From Cafeteria roenbergensis (lineage: Eukaryota > Sar > Bigyra > Bicosoecida > Cafeteriaceae): 64,000 nucleotides of DNA. The position numbers and the translations under genes are program-made. Every line of letters begins with the position of its first letter. Position 1 is the first letter of the stretch. The stretch spans positions 930,001 to 994,000 of the forward strand of contig VLTN01000003.1 of the NCBI GenBank assembly GCA_008330645.1, written 5' to 3'. The notes beneath the pieces are model-generated. The model was given only the letters and a program-made list of their open reading frames with translations, searched no databases and had not been told where the DNA came from. Positions 30,042 through 41,743 of the stretch are shown here, piece by piece.

Positions 30042-30595
30042 TCTTGTCGTCCACGGAATACAGCCGGGAGGTCGGGCTCTGGAGCGGCTGCCCGATCTGC
30101 TGTCCCAACAGCAGGCGCGAGGTGCGCACTCGCTCGCGCGCGCGGCGCGGGGGGACGGGCAGCGAGGCAAGAACTCGGCACACAACTCTGAAAAAGCCAA
30201 GGTCGCTGCGCTGCGCCGGCAGAGCCGGGTGCGGCACACAGCCGCCAGCAGGGGCGGCTGCTGTTAGGCCTCGGTCGCGCGCCCCGCGGAGCACCAACGC
30301 TGGGGGCTGGCCCGCCAGGACCCGCCAGGCGAGCCGTCCCGTCGTCCCGGGAGGCGCACCTGCGGCCCGCCGGTGGCACTCGCACTCGCCGGCGCGACCT
30401 GGTGCCGTTGCCTGCCAGAAAACCGTTCGGACGCGCAGCAGCCCGCCCCGCGCGCACGGCCAGAGAGCCGCGGCAAGGCCCGCATCGCCAGGCCGGGCAG
30501 CAGGTGTTGTTGCTGCCTCACAGCTGTCTCGGCCAGGGCCGGGAACCTCTGCACGACCAGCCAGCGCCAGACTCGCGTTCGAGCTGCATCGCGAC
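30042..30595. promoter_or_regulatory. Divergent intergenic region upstream of the giant NTPase gene
   Basis: 554 bp. The plus frame is open through it in phase with the giant gene but has no ATG there that gives protein-like sequence, so I treat it as promoter and 5' UTR. Confidence 0.4.
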
Positions 30596-31529
30596 ATGGA
30601 CGCCGAGGCCTCGCGGGAGGCAGCGGTCCACAATGCGGCAGCGGCCGCCCTTGTGCGGGAGCCCTTTTGCTCCCGGCTGCCTGCAGTGCGCCGGGTGTGG
30701 GACGCCCTCGCGGAGCTCTGTGACAACGAGGCCATGGCCGAGAGCCGGCCTCCGCTTGTGATCGCGGGGCCCCCCGGGTGCGGCAAGAGCGCCGCCGTGG
30801 CGCAGTGGGTGGCAGGGAGGCTGCGCCGCGTGGAAGACGAGTCGCGCCGCCACCGCCGCGGCAGTTCCGTGGGAAGCCTTCTCGATGCCCAGGCAGCCAT
30901 GCGGGCGGCGGGAGTGAGTTTCGCCGGGTCTGACGGCAGGTTCTGGAACGCGACGCAGGACGACCCCGAAGCAACCGGCGACGGGACTGCCGGGGCGGGG
31001 TCCTCGGTGTCAGCCGCCGCAGCAACGGCCGCAGCGGCCCTCGGCGCCGCGCGGGCCGCAGAGGCAGCCGGCGCTGGCGCCGATGCTGCTTCCGCTGCAG
31101 CGAGAGCGACGCCGCCGTCCCGCGCGCACAGCTCCAGCGTGGGCGCTGGCACCGGCTCCCACGCCCCCTTTGCCTCCATGGGCGCCGGTGCCAGCTCCGG
31201 AGCTGGCGCCGCGCCGCGCAGCGCCATGTCGAGCAGGGGTGCCGGCTCCGTCGTCAGCTTCGCCGACAGAGCCGATGGCGGCGGCGCCGCAGCCTCCAGC
31301 GTCGTCGGGAGCGAGCGGGGCACGGACGCCTTGTCCGCCGCGTCCAGGAAACGCGCCCGCGCGTACAGGGCTGCCATCGGGTCGGTCCGCATCCCGCCCG
31401 AGGCCGTACGAGAGGCGGGGCTGCAGGCGGGAGCGAGGGGCGGCACGGACCCCAGCGGGGCCGATATCGGGGCCGCGAGCGGCGACGAGGGCGACGCTGT
31501 GCTTGCCACGGGGGCCCGGGTGATTCCCC

Positions 31530-31581
<52 letters not shown>

Positions 31582-34500
31582 GGGCGCAGGGGCAGGAGCG
31601 GGCGGGGCGCTTGGGAACACGGGAAGCAGGGGGTCGGGCGGGGCGAGCGGCGGTGCTGGCGGGGGCGGCGCGGGCGAGACCGAGGTGGCGTCGCTCACGT
31701 CTCGCCCCGACGTGACAGTGTACCTGTCCGCCGGGTGCTCGCGGGACGCCTGCACCGTGCGAGGCATTCTGCATCAGATTGTCGCCCGGGTGAGCGACGC
31801 GCTCGGGCTGGAGCTGCGCCCCTCTCGGCAGGAGCACCTGCTCTCTTCTGAGTTCGGAAGGGTTCTGGAGGCTGCCGGCCAGCGCGGCAGGCTGCTGGTC
31901 ATCGTGGACGGCGTGAACCGCCTTCGCTCCGCCGTGTTCGACGGCCTCAAGTGGCTCCCGCTCAGGCTCCCGCCCCAGGTGCGCATCGTGCTGGTCGCAA
32001 CAGCCCAGCCCAGGGACCTCGCCCTCCTCCTGCGCGGCACGACGCACGACTCCGGCGCGCCCTCGATGCTGCGCCTGGCCGCCCAGCCCCGCCTGATGGA
32101 GGACGGCGCCTCGAGGCTGGCGCCGACCGACCCCAACCTGGCCGAGCTGGCGCGCCGCAACTGGCCCGTCGTCGCCATGGGGTATTGGGGCCCGGAGGAC
32201 CGGCGCAGCGCCGTGTCGGCCATCACCTCCGGCGACCGAAGCGCCAAGCGGCGGCGCGGGCACCCGTCCGCCCCGGGCATGCTCACCCGCTCGGCCACGC
32301 TCGTCGTCGGCACGGTGCCCACCGGCACAGCGGCGGCCTTCTCGGGGCCCCTCCGCGCCCTGCAGCTGGGGACCGAGCTGGAGCGCCGCCTCCTCGCCCA
32401 CCCCTGCTCTGGCAGGGCCTCGTGGACGCGCCTCATCATCGCGGCGGCGCGGGAGGCCAGGGAGGAGGGCTGGGACTGGCGCGCCTGCCTCGACTGGTGG
32501 CTTGCAGTGGCCCCCTCGGAGCGAGCGCTCGCCGAGGCTGTCATCGCAACCTTTGCCGCGGGACCCGCTGCAGGGATCGCCGAGGCCGGCGCCACCATTG
32601 CAGCCATCCTGGAGGGCCGAACGACGGCCCCCGCCACCACAGCACACCTGGCCGGCGGCCTGGGCGACGAATCGGGCGTGGACGCAGCGGCGGGGCTGGA
32701 TCTCTCGTCGCCTGCCAGCTCCGCGCAGCAGTCGCGCCGCTCGTCGCTGGAGCGACAGGCACCCCCTCCGCCGGGCCGCCGCCCGTCGGACACGCCGTCG
32801 GTCAGCTCAGTGAGGCGGAGGCCGCCGGGCCCCCCGCCCCGCCCTCCCGTCATGGGCGGCGGGGGCACCAGCAGCAGCGACACCAGCGCAGCAAGCAGTC
32901 CCGGGGAGGGGAAGCACCACTCGGACGGCAAAGAGGCCGACGACTCTGCCAACGAGTACGGCGACGACGATGACTACGAGAACGACTACGAGGACGACTC
33001 CGCGAGCCCAGCCAAGCCGGAGCTGGCCGCGGAGGGCGGCAGCGCCCACCCAGCGAGGGGGTCAGCCGGCGGCGCCAGGTCCCCTGCCTCAACCCACGTC
33101 ACAGCCACCGCGTCGCCGATGCGCGCCTCGGGTGGGGGCCGCCCCTCCGACGCTCCCTCGATGCACGGGCGCGCCTCGCCGCTGCGCGGCCCGCCCCGCA
33201 CTCCGTCGTCCAAGCAGCCCGCCCGTGCTGGCCTCAGCTCCGCCATGCCCGCGGGCGCCCCCTCCCGCCGCAACTACCGCATCTCCATGGCGCTAGGGCG
33301 TTCCAGCCCTGCCACGCCCCTGGGCCCCGCGCTGCTCGTCTCCCTCGCGGCGCTTGCCACGGCGCGCAGGGGGCTTCTCGACTCGGAGCTCGCCGCCCTC
33401 CTGGCAGCCACGCTGAGCGGCGAGGACTTGGCAGAGTGCGAGGCGGGCGGGGATCCCGGCGCCGCGGGAAGAGCCCAGGCTTCGCACGCGGACGACCTTC
33501 CCGCCCGTGGCGCTGCGGCCGTGGTCCGGATTCACAGGTTCCTGGCCCGCGTGCTGGGATGCCCCGCGCTGCCCGGGTCGGTGATGCTGGCTCGCCACCA
33601 GGGCGCGGTGCGCTCGGTGGTGTGGCGGCGGCTGCTCTGCAGCGGCGCGGCTCTGCCCGCGTGCCGCGAGATGCTCTGCGATCTCTTCAGCTCCGTCGTG
33701 TGCTCCCTGCCGCGGCGGGCGGAGGAGCTGCCGTGGCTGCTGGAGCGCGGGAGGCGGTGGCATGGGCTGCGGCGAGCGGTGCTGCAGCTTGACACGGCAG
33801 TGCAGCTGTGGCGCCCAGCGACTCGCGGCGACGCCCTCCGCTACTGGGCGCGGCTGGTGCGGGCGGCCAGCCTGCCGGAGCGAGGGGCGGACGCCGATGC
33901 CGGCGACCCGCTCGGGGCTCTGCCGGTGGTCCCGGCAAACTCGCCGGCTCTCGGCGACGAGGCCGTTGCGGAGGCGCAGGAGCGCGCCAGGCGCGCGGCC
34001 AGCAGCCACGAGCGGTCCGCTGCGGTGGCGCGCGTCGGTGCTGCCGGCTCGGCAGGGTGGGCGCTCAAGCCTGCAGGGAGCCTCGACCCGCGAGCGCGGC
34101 TGCCGTCTCACGCGTCGAGCGCGGCCGACGCGGAGGGCCGCGTCCCCGCCGCGTGGGCTGGCTCGAGCATGTCGTCGATGCCGCTTCTGTGGGAGCAGGA
34201 CGAGCCAGCGGGGCCCTGGTCGCTGGAGAGCTCGGGAGACTGCGGGGCCGCCCCCTGCCTGGCGCCCGACGCCTGGGAAGAGAGCGGGGCGGCGGACGTG
34301 CTGATGCGCCTGCCGTGGGCCGACGTCATCGGGGACGGGTCCAGCTGCTCTCAGCCCCAGGGGCACCGCGCCACAGGCCCGCCGCCCCGAGCGCCGGGCG
34401 ACGAGTCGTCGGCCAGGCTGGCTTCGGGCAGCACCGTCCAGCGCAAGGCGCGCGTGGTGACTCGCTCCCACTTTCACGGCTCACGGCTCCGGGCCATGGC

Positions 34501-37500
34501 AGCGGGGGACCCCGGCGACGGGGAGGACCCCTTCTGGAGCACCGCGGCCGCGGGGTCGACTGACGCCGGCAGCGCCAGCGCGGACAGCTTCCCGCCCGTC
34601 GACCCGGTCCAGGCGTTCAACGCTGCCGTGGAGCGGTGGGTGAGGCGCTTCTCGCCGTCGTTCACGAGCCTGCGGGCAGTGCTCCAGGCCGTGGCCGGGA
34701 TCCTGTACACGTTTGGGGAGGAGGGACCCTCGGCGGGGGGCGACTCCACCGCAGCGGAGGAGATCACGCCGGTGGCTGCGGTGTGGTCGGGCCGAGGCGG
34801 AACTGCCGGCACAGGGATCCCTGGCGGGGGGGTCGGCGGGCTTGGGACGGGGCGGTCCGGGGCGGCAGCGGCCGGCGCGGGCGGGGCCTTGACCGACAGG
34901 CAGGGCGGGCACTCTGCCCGCGGCGGTGGCGGCGGGGAAGGCAGAGGCGGGCACGGCACCAGCCGCGACCCGACCGACTCGTCACGGCTCCAGTTCCTGC
35001 ACCGTCCGCTGGGCGATGAGGCAATGCGAGCCGTCGGCGTGGAGCTGAGGCGGCACCCGACCCGCCGCGGGGGCGCCGGCGCGCAGGCCGTGTCGCTGTC
35101 GGTGGACAGCCAGGGCTTTTACCTCTACCGCCGCTGGATGTGGGTGCAGTTCCCGTGGCTCGCACTCGCAGCCTGCGATTCCGTCATGGCCGAGCGCGAG
35201 AAGCAGGGGATTGCTCCCAGCGGCGTGGTTGCGGCGCGCGCGGGAAGCCTCCCAAGAGTCGCTCCGTTCAAGCGGAGCACGCAGACTCTCGCCGCCCTCA
35301 CGCTTGCCCAGCAGAGCGAGAGGCGGAGCAAGGCCACGGAGGTGGTGCGGGCCAAGCGCCGCAGCCTGCTTAGCTCCTTCGGCGGCGCCATCGGCGCGGA
35401 GGACGGCTTCGCGACGGCTGCGCTTCTCAACGAGTCGGACGACTCCGACAGCCCGCGCCCCCTCGGCGCCGTTCCGGCCGCGCCCCGCCTTGAGCACGGC
35501 CCCGGGTCCGTGGCGTCCTCCGCAAGCGGGGAGGTGGGGCCCACCTACGCAGCGCACGGCGTCGCGGGCAAGGGCGGTCAGCTGCCGCAGGGCCTGCAGG
35601 CGCTACCGCACGCCGCCAACCTGCCCGGGCATGGGTCGCCGAGGGCGGGCCACTTGGAGCGGCAGCGGCAGATTGCCATGCTTCGGGACGCGCTCATGCC
35701 CCCCGACGGCGACAGCGACGGAAGCCCCGCGCGGCGAGGCGACGGCCAGCGCGGCGCCGGAGCCAGCAGCTGGAGCGGCAACGACGACGGCGAGCCCGGG
35801 CCCGACGGGGAGGACGAGAGCAGCAGCGACGCGTCGAGCGCGGGCAGCGGGCACCCAAGCCGGGCCTCCGATGCGGGAAGCACTGGGAGCAAGGCCGGGG
35901 GCAGCGCGGAGTCTCGCCTGCGCCGCAAGCGGAGGCGCCGCCGGAGGCGCAGGCAGGAGAAGGCCGCCGCCGCGGAGCAGCGCAGACAGCAGGAGCTGCT
36001 CGGCGTGGGCGGAGCTGGCGGCGTGGGCGTGGACAGCGTTACGCAAGAGCTGCTTGCGATGGACGGCGGGCGCGTGCCCGGCGCGGACTCCAGGCGGCCG
36101 ATGATGGGAGCAGCGGCCTTTCGCCGGCTGATGCGGGCGGCCGAGGCTGTCGGGTCGGGCGTGCGTGGCTCCAGCATGCAGGGCCCTGGCGTGGCTGGCG
36201 GCGCGGCGCTGTTCCACACGGGGCTGACCACGATCGACGAGCTGGTGGGGCGCGCGACCACGCTGGAGGCGCGCAGGGAGGTGATCCGCTCGGTGGTTCG
36301 CGGCCTTCCCGCGCACTCGAACCAGCAGCCCGTGAGCGACTACGAGGTGCAGGTGATGACGGCGCGCGCGCGCACCATGCTGCTGCGCGAGCGGCTCGAC
36401 AGCATGCGGTCCGAGGCGCGCAAACAGCGGGCAGAGCTTGCCCGGCTGCGCAAGCAGGCGTCTACCGACGTCGGGGCAGCGGGGCAGCGCGCCAAGGCGG
36501 AGCTCGGCGCTGCAGCGGCCATGGTCGCCGCGCTCGAGGACCGTGTGGAGGCGGCCGAGCAGGCGATGCGGCGCGCCTGGCGCCTTCGCGTGTTCCTCGA
36601 GCTGGTCGTGCACGAGTGCGAGAAGTTCCCAGCCCAGGACCCCGTGTACATGGAGCGGGCGACGCGGGCTCTCAAGGTGGTCAAGGCGGAGACGAGCCGC
36701 ATGGCGGGCGAGGAGGCTGCGCTTCGTCAGGAGACGCGCGAGCTCGTGCGAGTCACCATCCCGGGGCTCAAGGCGGAGGGGGAGCGGGCTGCAGCGCAGC
36801 GCACCAAGCTTCTCCAGCGCCTGCAGCGGCAGCGGGAGAGGCAGGTGGAGCTCGTGCGGCACGGCGTGCAGCGAGAGCGGCGGCGGCTGGAGATTGCCAA
36901 CCAGGTCGCCGGCGACCTGGGCGAGGCCGAGGAGAAGCAGCTGCGCCACGACCTCGAGCACGCGGAGGAGACTGTTGCGGAGGAGCGGGCGAAGCTGGAG
37001 GAGCGGCGCGAGGCGCTGAGCCGGTACACGCGCCTCTTCGAGCGGATCAAGGAGACCACGGGCGTGAACGAGGCGGCGGACCTCATCCACAGGCACCGCC
37101 AGCGGGCCGAAATCCGAGGAGGGCTCGTTGCCCGCCTGGCCTCGTACGAGTCCAGGCTGAGGGAGCTCCAGCGAGAGACGGAGGCGGCGATCGAGGAGCG
37201 CAAGGCGCTCGAGGTGAAGGCCGCCGAGGTGACCGCGCGGCGCCTCCGGGAGCTGGAGGACGCTGCCGCGCGGGAGGCCAGCAAGGTTCGCACCTCGCGC
37301 CAGAAGCTGGCGTTTGCCAGGCAGGTCCTGGCGGACATGCGGGCCGGAGCGACGCACATGTGCGCGATGCTTGGCGTCACTGCCGCGGAGATCAGGCAGG
37401 CCGTTGACGCGGGCCACACGGCCGTCACAGACGCGTCCCACGCAGGCACCGTCATCACCGCCAGCGGTGACACCCGGCACGACGCGTCTCGCACGCTCTT

Positions 37501-39505
37501 CAGCGTGGCGAACGAGCGCGTGCCTGACGAGGACGTGCCTGCCCTCATGGCTCTGGCCGAGCAGGCGGCGCTGAAGCAGCTCGAGCGCTTGGCGGCCGAG
37601 GCGGACGACGAGACCATCCGCGCCGCCGAGGCGCTGGGGCTGGCCAAGGCCGCTGGCTTTGCCCGTCTGGCGCGCGGAGGGGTCGAGGTTACCGAGACCG
37701 CGGTGGACGTCAAGCAGCAGCAGCAGAAGCAGCAGCAGCAACCGCCCGCAGGCGTCCCCGCGGCTGCCAAGCCGGCCCCGGCATCCGGCAGCCCCTCGTC
37801 GGCCTACGGGACGGACGCGGAGTTCGAGGACGACGAGAGTGCGTACAGTGAAGCGGGCTTTGAGGACGAGGGGGCAGCGGCAGGCAGAGCCGGCCAACCC
37901 AGCGGCGTCGGGGGGGGGCGCTCGCGGCCTCCCGCGCTGCGCCCGCTCGACACGTCGCCAAGCGGCCACGTCGACACGCGGACGGCCCCGCCGCCCAGCA
38001 GCCCGCTGCACGCCATTAGCAAGGCGTCGAGCCTCGAGGCCACGCGTGCCGCGGCGCGCATCCTCGGGCTGGGCCTGTCGGACGAGGGCCACCTCACGAG
38101 CGAGGACCTCCACAAGCCGTCGGCACAGGACACGGTGCACGTGCCCGCGGACCTCCAGCGGTTTCGGCAGGAGGTGGCGCTGCAGGCGAAGATCCGCAAG
38201 CTGGGCCGCGTCACCGGCATGGCGGAGGCGACGCACGTGGCGCCCGCCTCGGAGGCGTCGTCCGACATGGAGGCTGGGGGCGGGGACGCCTTCTCGGAGC
38301 TGAACCTGGCTCTGACGCGCTCCGGGCCGCGGCGCGTACCCCACGGAGCCACAACGCCGACGCTTTCGCGTCGCAAGTCCAAGATGGCGGGCGGCGGGTT
38401 CGCGCCGGGGGGGGGCGACTCAGCCGCGGGGACGGGCCGCCTACGCGGCAGGGGCAGTGGCGCGCTGGGGCCCAGCTCGTCCGTCCCAGCGGGCGGAACG
38501 GGGCGGTCTCACGCGTCAAGGAACCGGCAGACCGTGGCCCCGCTCCCCACCGCCGCCCTGCGGCGCGCCCCCGACAGCAGGAGGGACCCGCAGGTGCAGG
38601 CGCTGCTGGGAGCGATGCTCCGAGGAGACTCGGAGGTGGAGCGGGCCACGCTTGCGGCCGCGCAGTCCAAGCGCGAGGCCCGGGCTGGGCGCTCTGCCGC
38701 GGCCGCTGCGGCTGCGGCTGTGTCCCGCGAGACTCTCCGCTCGAGGGAGTCTGCCTCTGGCGGTCAGAGGGGAGGCAAGTCGCGCCGGACCGGCCTGCCG
38801 GTCGACAGCGGAGCCGGCGCCGGGGCCGCGGGGACGAGCTCGGTCAGGGGCCGCGCCCTTCGCACCAGCAGCCGGGAGAGCGCTGCGGGCGCAGGAGGAA
38901 GCAGCGCCGCAAGCGCGCGCAGCGGGCCTGCAGGCGATGCTCTGCCCTCCGGCGGCAGCCACTCGGCCGGCGCGCCCGCTGGAGTAGCCGCAAGCGGCAA
39001 GGACTCTCGCTTGCGTGTGTCCGCGCTGCAGCGGTCCAAGGGGCGCGCTGGCGCACCATCTGGCGCGGTGCCCAGTCCGAGCCGCTCGGTGCGGGAGCGA
39101 CGCTCCAAAGGCCCCGCCCTCGACACCGACGACGTCGTTCGAGACCTGCTCGTCGCCAGGGGCGTCGACGAGGCATCTGCCCAAGCTGCAGTTTCGCAGA
39201 GCGGGTCTGGGCTGCACAGGCGGCGCGGTGCGTCGGTGGACAACACGTTGGATGACGACTCCTCTGGCCCGGGCATGGGCCGGTCTCGGCGACGCCCGCC
39301 AGGCCAGGGCCAGGCCCTGGCGACGGCAGAGCTCTTTGCGCGCACGGGGCTGCTGCAGTTCGCCGGCGTCTCGGCGGTGCAGTCCGTCCTGAGCGCAGAC
39401 GAGCAGGTGGTCGACCGCAAGGCCTTCAAGGAGGTGGCGGCTGGGGTGCACCGCTCGGCCGCCGTCCGGGCCAGTCGGGCCGCCGAGGGGTCCGATGTGC
39501 GGTGA
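30596..39505 (+). CDS. Giant STAND/NACHT-like P-loop NTPase with coiled-coil core
   Basis: ATG at 30596 opens 2,969 codons without a stop or intron. The N-terminal module has a Walker A motif (VIAGPPGCGKSAAVAQW, about 56-72), then a Gly/Ala low-complexity stretch with GAGA repeats, then VTVYLSAGCSRDACTVRGIL and a Walker-B-like LLVIVDGVNRL (near 431) followed by VRIVLVATAQPRDL. This order is typical of NACHT/STAND ATPases such as nephrocystin-3. A helical part (GPALLVSLAALATARRGLLD) follows. The middle holds a basic cluster (RRKRRRRRRRRQEK), then about 400 residues of coiled coil (near 2,000-2,270) and a short Gln run (near 2,373). The tail is Ser/Arg-rich and disordered. No known family covers the whole protein that I can name. 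A scaffold or cytoskeletal NTPase is inference. Confidence 0.75.
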
Positions 39506-40219
39506 TGCCGTCGCGATTGATTGCAGGTCTTGGGTTTTCGCGCTGATGCCTGACTGAGCCAGCGCTCCAGCCTGAGGCCGGCCAGGTCACCGCCCAAATC
39601 TGCATGCGCTCTCTCTCTCTCCTGCTCATCCAGCCGAGACTTCAGTGTTGCGTCGCCACTCCATTTGGTCACCCGCCCGCGCACGAGTGCGTCGCACACA
39701 CCCACACCCACACTCGGAAAGGAGGCGGTGGCGTGGGATCAGGTGTCCAACGGTTGGCACGGTGCGTGTGCGAGACAGAGCGCTCTGGTTTTCTCTTTGG
39801 GTCTGGTTTGGCCGCTGTGCGGCCGCGGATACTGCCCTGCCACGGCAACGCGGCGGGGTGAGGGCCCAGGACCGAGCCACGCAGAGCGGAACAAGAAGAG
39901 GCGAGGGTCAGTCGCCGACGAACGCAAATGGGCCGAATACACAAGCAAGGCGCGGCACAGATCCCATCCTGTCGACTGGGCGAGCGGGGGAGGGGTGGGA
40001 ATGGAAAGCGTGCGGCCATCGCGCCTGGGCAACGGCAGGGAGGGCTAGCCGAGGGGGGAGAAAGCCAGCGCTCCGGGGGCGACGCCGTCGCAAGCCCCCT
40101 TTCCAGCCTCCCTGGCCTCCTTCCTTGGAAGCACCATGGGACCAAGGCGGCGCGGGAGCGCGCCCCATCGCCAACGACGCCATTGCCAAGGATCGGAGCT
40201 TGAGGGGGTGGAGTGCTGG
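39506..40219. other. Convergent spacer with CA-rich tract
   Basis: 714 bp between the giant gene stop and the kinase stop. CA-rich sequence lies near 39690-39715. Several short frames exist but none looks like protein. Confidence 0.5.
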
Positions 40220-41743
40220 CTAGCCCAGGCCCAGATCGTCGTCGTCGAGCGCGAAAACGCCTGTCAACGCCGTGGAGCTCATGCCCTGCGCCGCGGCAGC
40301 CCTGGCACCAGAAGCTCCGTGGGAAGCGTACGGGGTGGAAACCGACATCATCGCCGCCGAAGACGTTGCGGACGACGAGGACGAGGACGAGGACGATGTT
40401 GAGGAGCTAGCGGCTCCCCTGCTGACAGGAGCCGCTCCAACGGCGGCAGCCTCCGCTGCGCGCGGGCCAGTGGCGGCCCCAGCGGACGCGAATGCCGCCG
40501 AGACGGGCTTGGGAATCGCCTTGGCGGCCTCCTGCTGCCGGATGCGGTGGAGGCCCTCGCAAACGCGCTGGCCGGCCTCCAGGTTTCCCGCCGCGGCCCT
40601 GACCATGCTCCGCTGGTCGCGGAATCCCAGGATGGATGCGGCCGGCTCCATGTAGGACGAGGAGAGGACCTCCAGCATGCTCGGGCGGTGCCTGGGATTG
40701 GAGGCTGTCATGCGCCTCATCAGCTCAAAGGCCTCAGGCGGGGCCCAGCGATCACGCCCGTACCTGTGCACGTCCTCGAAGAGCCTGCCTGCTGCGATGC
40801 GCTCTGGGGGCGGGGGCTGCATGCCCAGGAAGAAGAGGAGGAACAGGATCACACCGAGAGAGTACACGTCCACCTTTTCGTCGTGGGGCAGCCGCATGGC
40901 CAGCTCCGGTGCCCGGAAGTGATTCTTGCCAAGTATGTCCCTGTCGCCCGGCAAGGGACCGGGCCCGTTGGCCCACTTGTCCACCGCCTGGCCAGGGTCG
41001 CACACTTTGGCCTGGCCGCGGTCGTCGAGCAGAATGTTCTCCGGGGACAGGTCTCTGTGAACGATGCCCCACCCGTGCATGGCAATGACAGCCGAGCACA
41101 TGTCCGTGAAGAGGCGCAGGATTTTGTCGTTGGAGAAGCGGTTCTCCTCTCTGCCTTCGGTGGCCGTAATGTGGTCGAACAGGTCTCCGCCGCTGCAGAA
41201 CTCCAGCACGACGAACATTTCCCGGTCTTCGGGCGCCAGGTCGTGCGCGGGCGTGCGCGCGTCAGTGTAGGCGCCGAGCAGGCCGGCGATGCTCGGGTGC
41301 TTTCCCGTCAGGTACTTGAGGACGCGCACCTCGTGGAGCGGGTCTTCGCGCACGCTGCGACCGGACTTGTCCTCGCCCCTCCGAACCAGCTCGACGAAAG
41401 AGCGCTTGATCACCACTCGCTCGGCGGGGACTTTGTCCACGAGGGCTTGCGCGGCGTCGTCAAAGCCGCAGCGGACGGCGAGCCACACCGACCCCATCAG
41501 CGAGTCCGCTATTTGGCGCACGAAGCGGTACGCGGGCCCGTCGGCGCACGCCAGGTACTCGTGGAACACCTCGGCGCCAGGAACCTGCTGAATGGCGCCG
41601 CGGATGGCGCCGTCGGGGCCGCTGACGACCTGGGCCAGGCGCACGGGCTGGGCCGCAGTGCTTGCGATGAGCTCTTTGGGCGGCAGCGCTGCCAGGCCGT
41701 AGGCCTTGGCGGGAGGCGGCCTCGTGCCATCGGCGGCTGCCAT
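40220..41743 (-). CDS. Atypical Ser/Thr protein kinase with DPG in place of DFG
   Basis: ATG at 41743 gives 507 aa. The frame stays open upstream to 42097, but that part looks non-coding. The glycine loop is degenerate (RQIADSLMGSVWLAV). The VAIK-type lysine is K113 (RVVIKRSF). The catalytic loop HRDLSPENILLDD has D231 and N236. The metal-binding motif reads CDPGQ (D249). HFRAPELAMRLPHDEKVDVY supplies the APE motif and helix F. The hinge region is FVVLEFCSGGDLFDHI. All catalytic acids are present, so it may be active despite the altered loop and DFG. The C-terminal 130 residues are Ala-rich with a poly-Ser run and end in ALDDDDLGLG. Confidence 0.82.
   Translation of the reverse strand: MAAADGTRPPPAKAYGLAALPPKELIASTAAQPVRLAQVVSGPDGAIRGAIQQVPGAEVFHEYLACADGPAYRFVRQIADSLMGSVWLAVRCGFDDAAQALVDKVPAERVVIKRSFVELVRRGEDKSGRSVREDPLHEVRVLKYLTGKHPSIAGLLGAYTDARTPAHDLAPEDREMFVVLEFCSGGDLFDHITATEGREENRFSNDKILRLFTDMCSAVIAMHGWGIVHRDLSPENILLDDRGQAKVCDPGQAVDKWANGPGPLPGDRDILGKNHFRAPELAMRLPHDEKVDVYSLGVILFLLFFLGMQPPPPERIAAGRLFEDVHRYGRDRWAPPEAFELMRRMTASNPRHRPSMLEVLSSSYMEPAASILGFRDQRSMVRAAAGNLEAGQRVCEGLHRIRQQEAAKAIPKPVSAAFASAGAATGPRAAEAAAVGAAPVSRGAASSSTSSSSSSSSSATSSAAMMSVSTPYASHGASGARAAAAQGMSSTALTGVFALDDDDLGLG

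Noticed and set aside
27837-30191. 784-codon plus-strand frame over 27.8-30.2 kb
   Set aside because: Crosses the small membrane protein and the mitochondrial-looking protein on the minus strand; His/Arg/Gly-rich and without a start that gives protein-like sequence.
35603-38344. 913-codon minus-strand frame opposite the giant NTPase gene
   Set aside because: Arg/His/Leu-rich mirror of the coiled coil, typical of antisense frames in GC-rich coding DNA.
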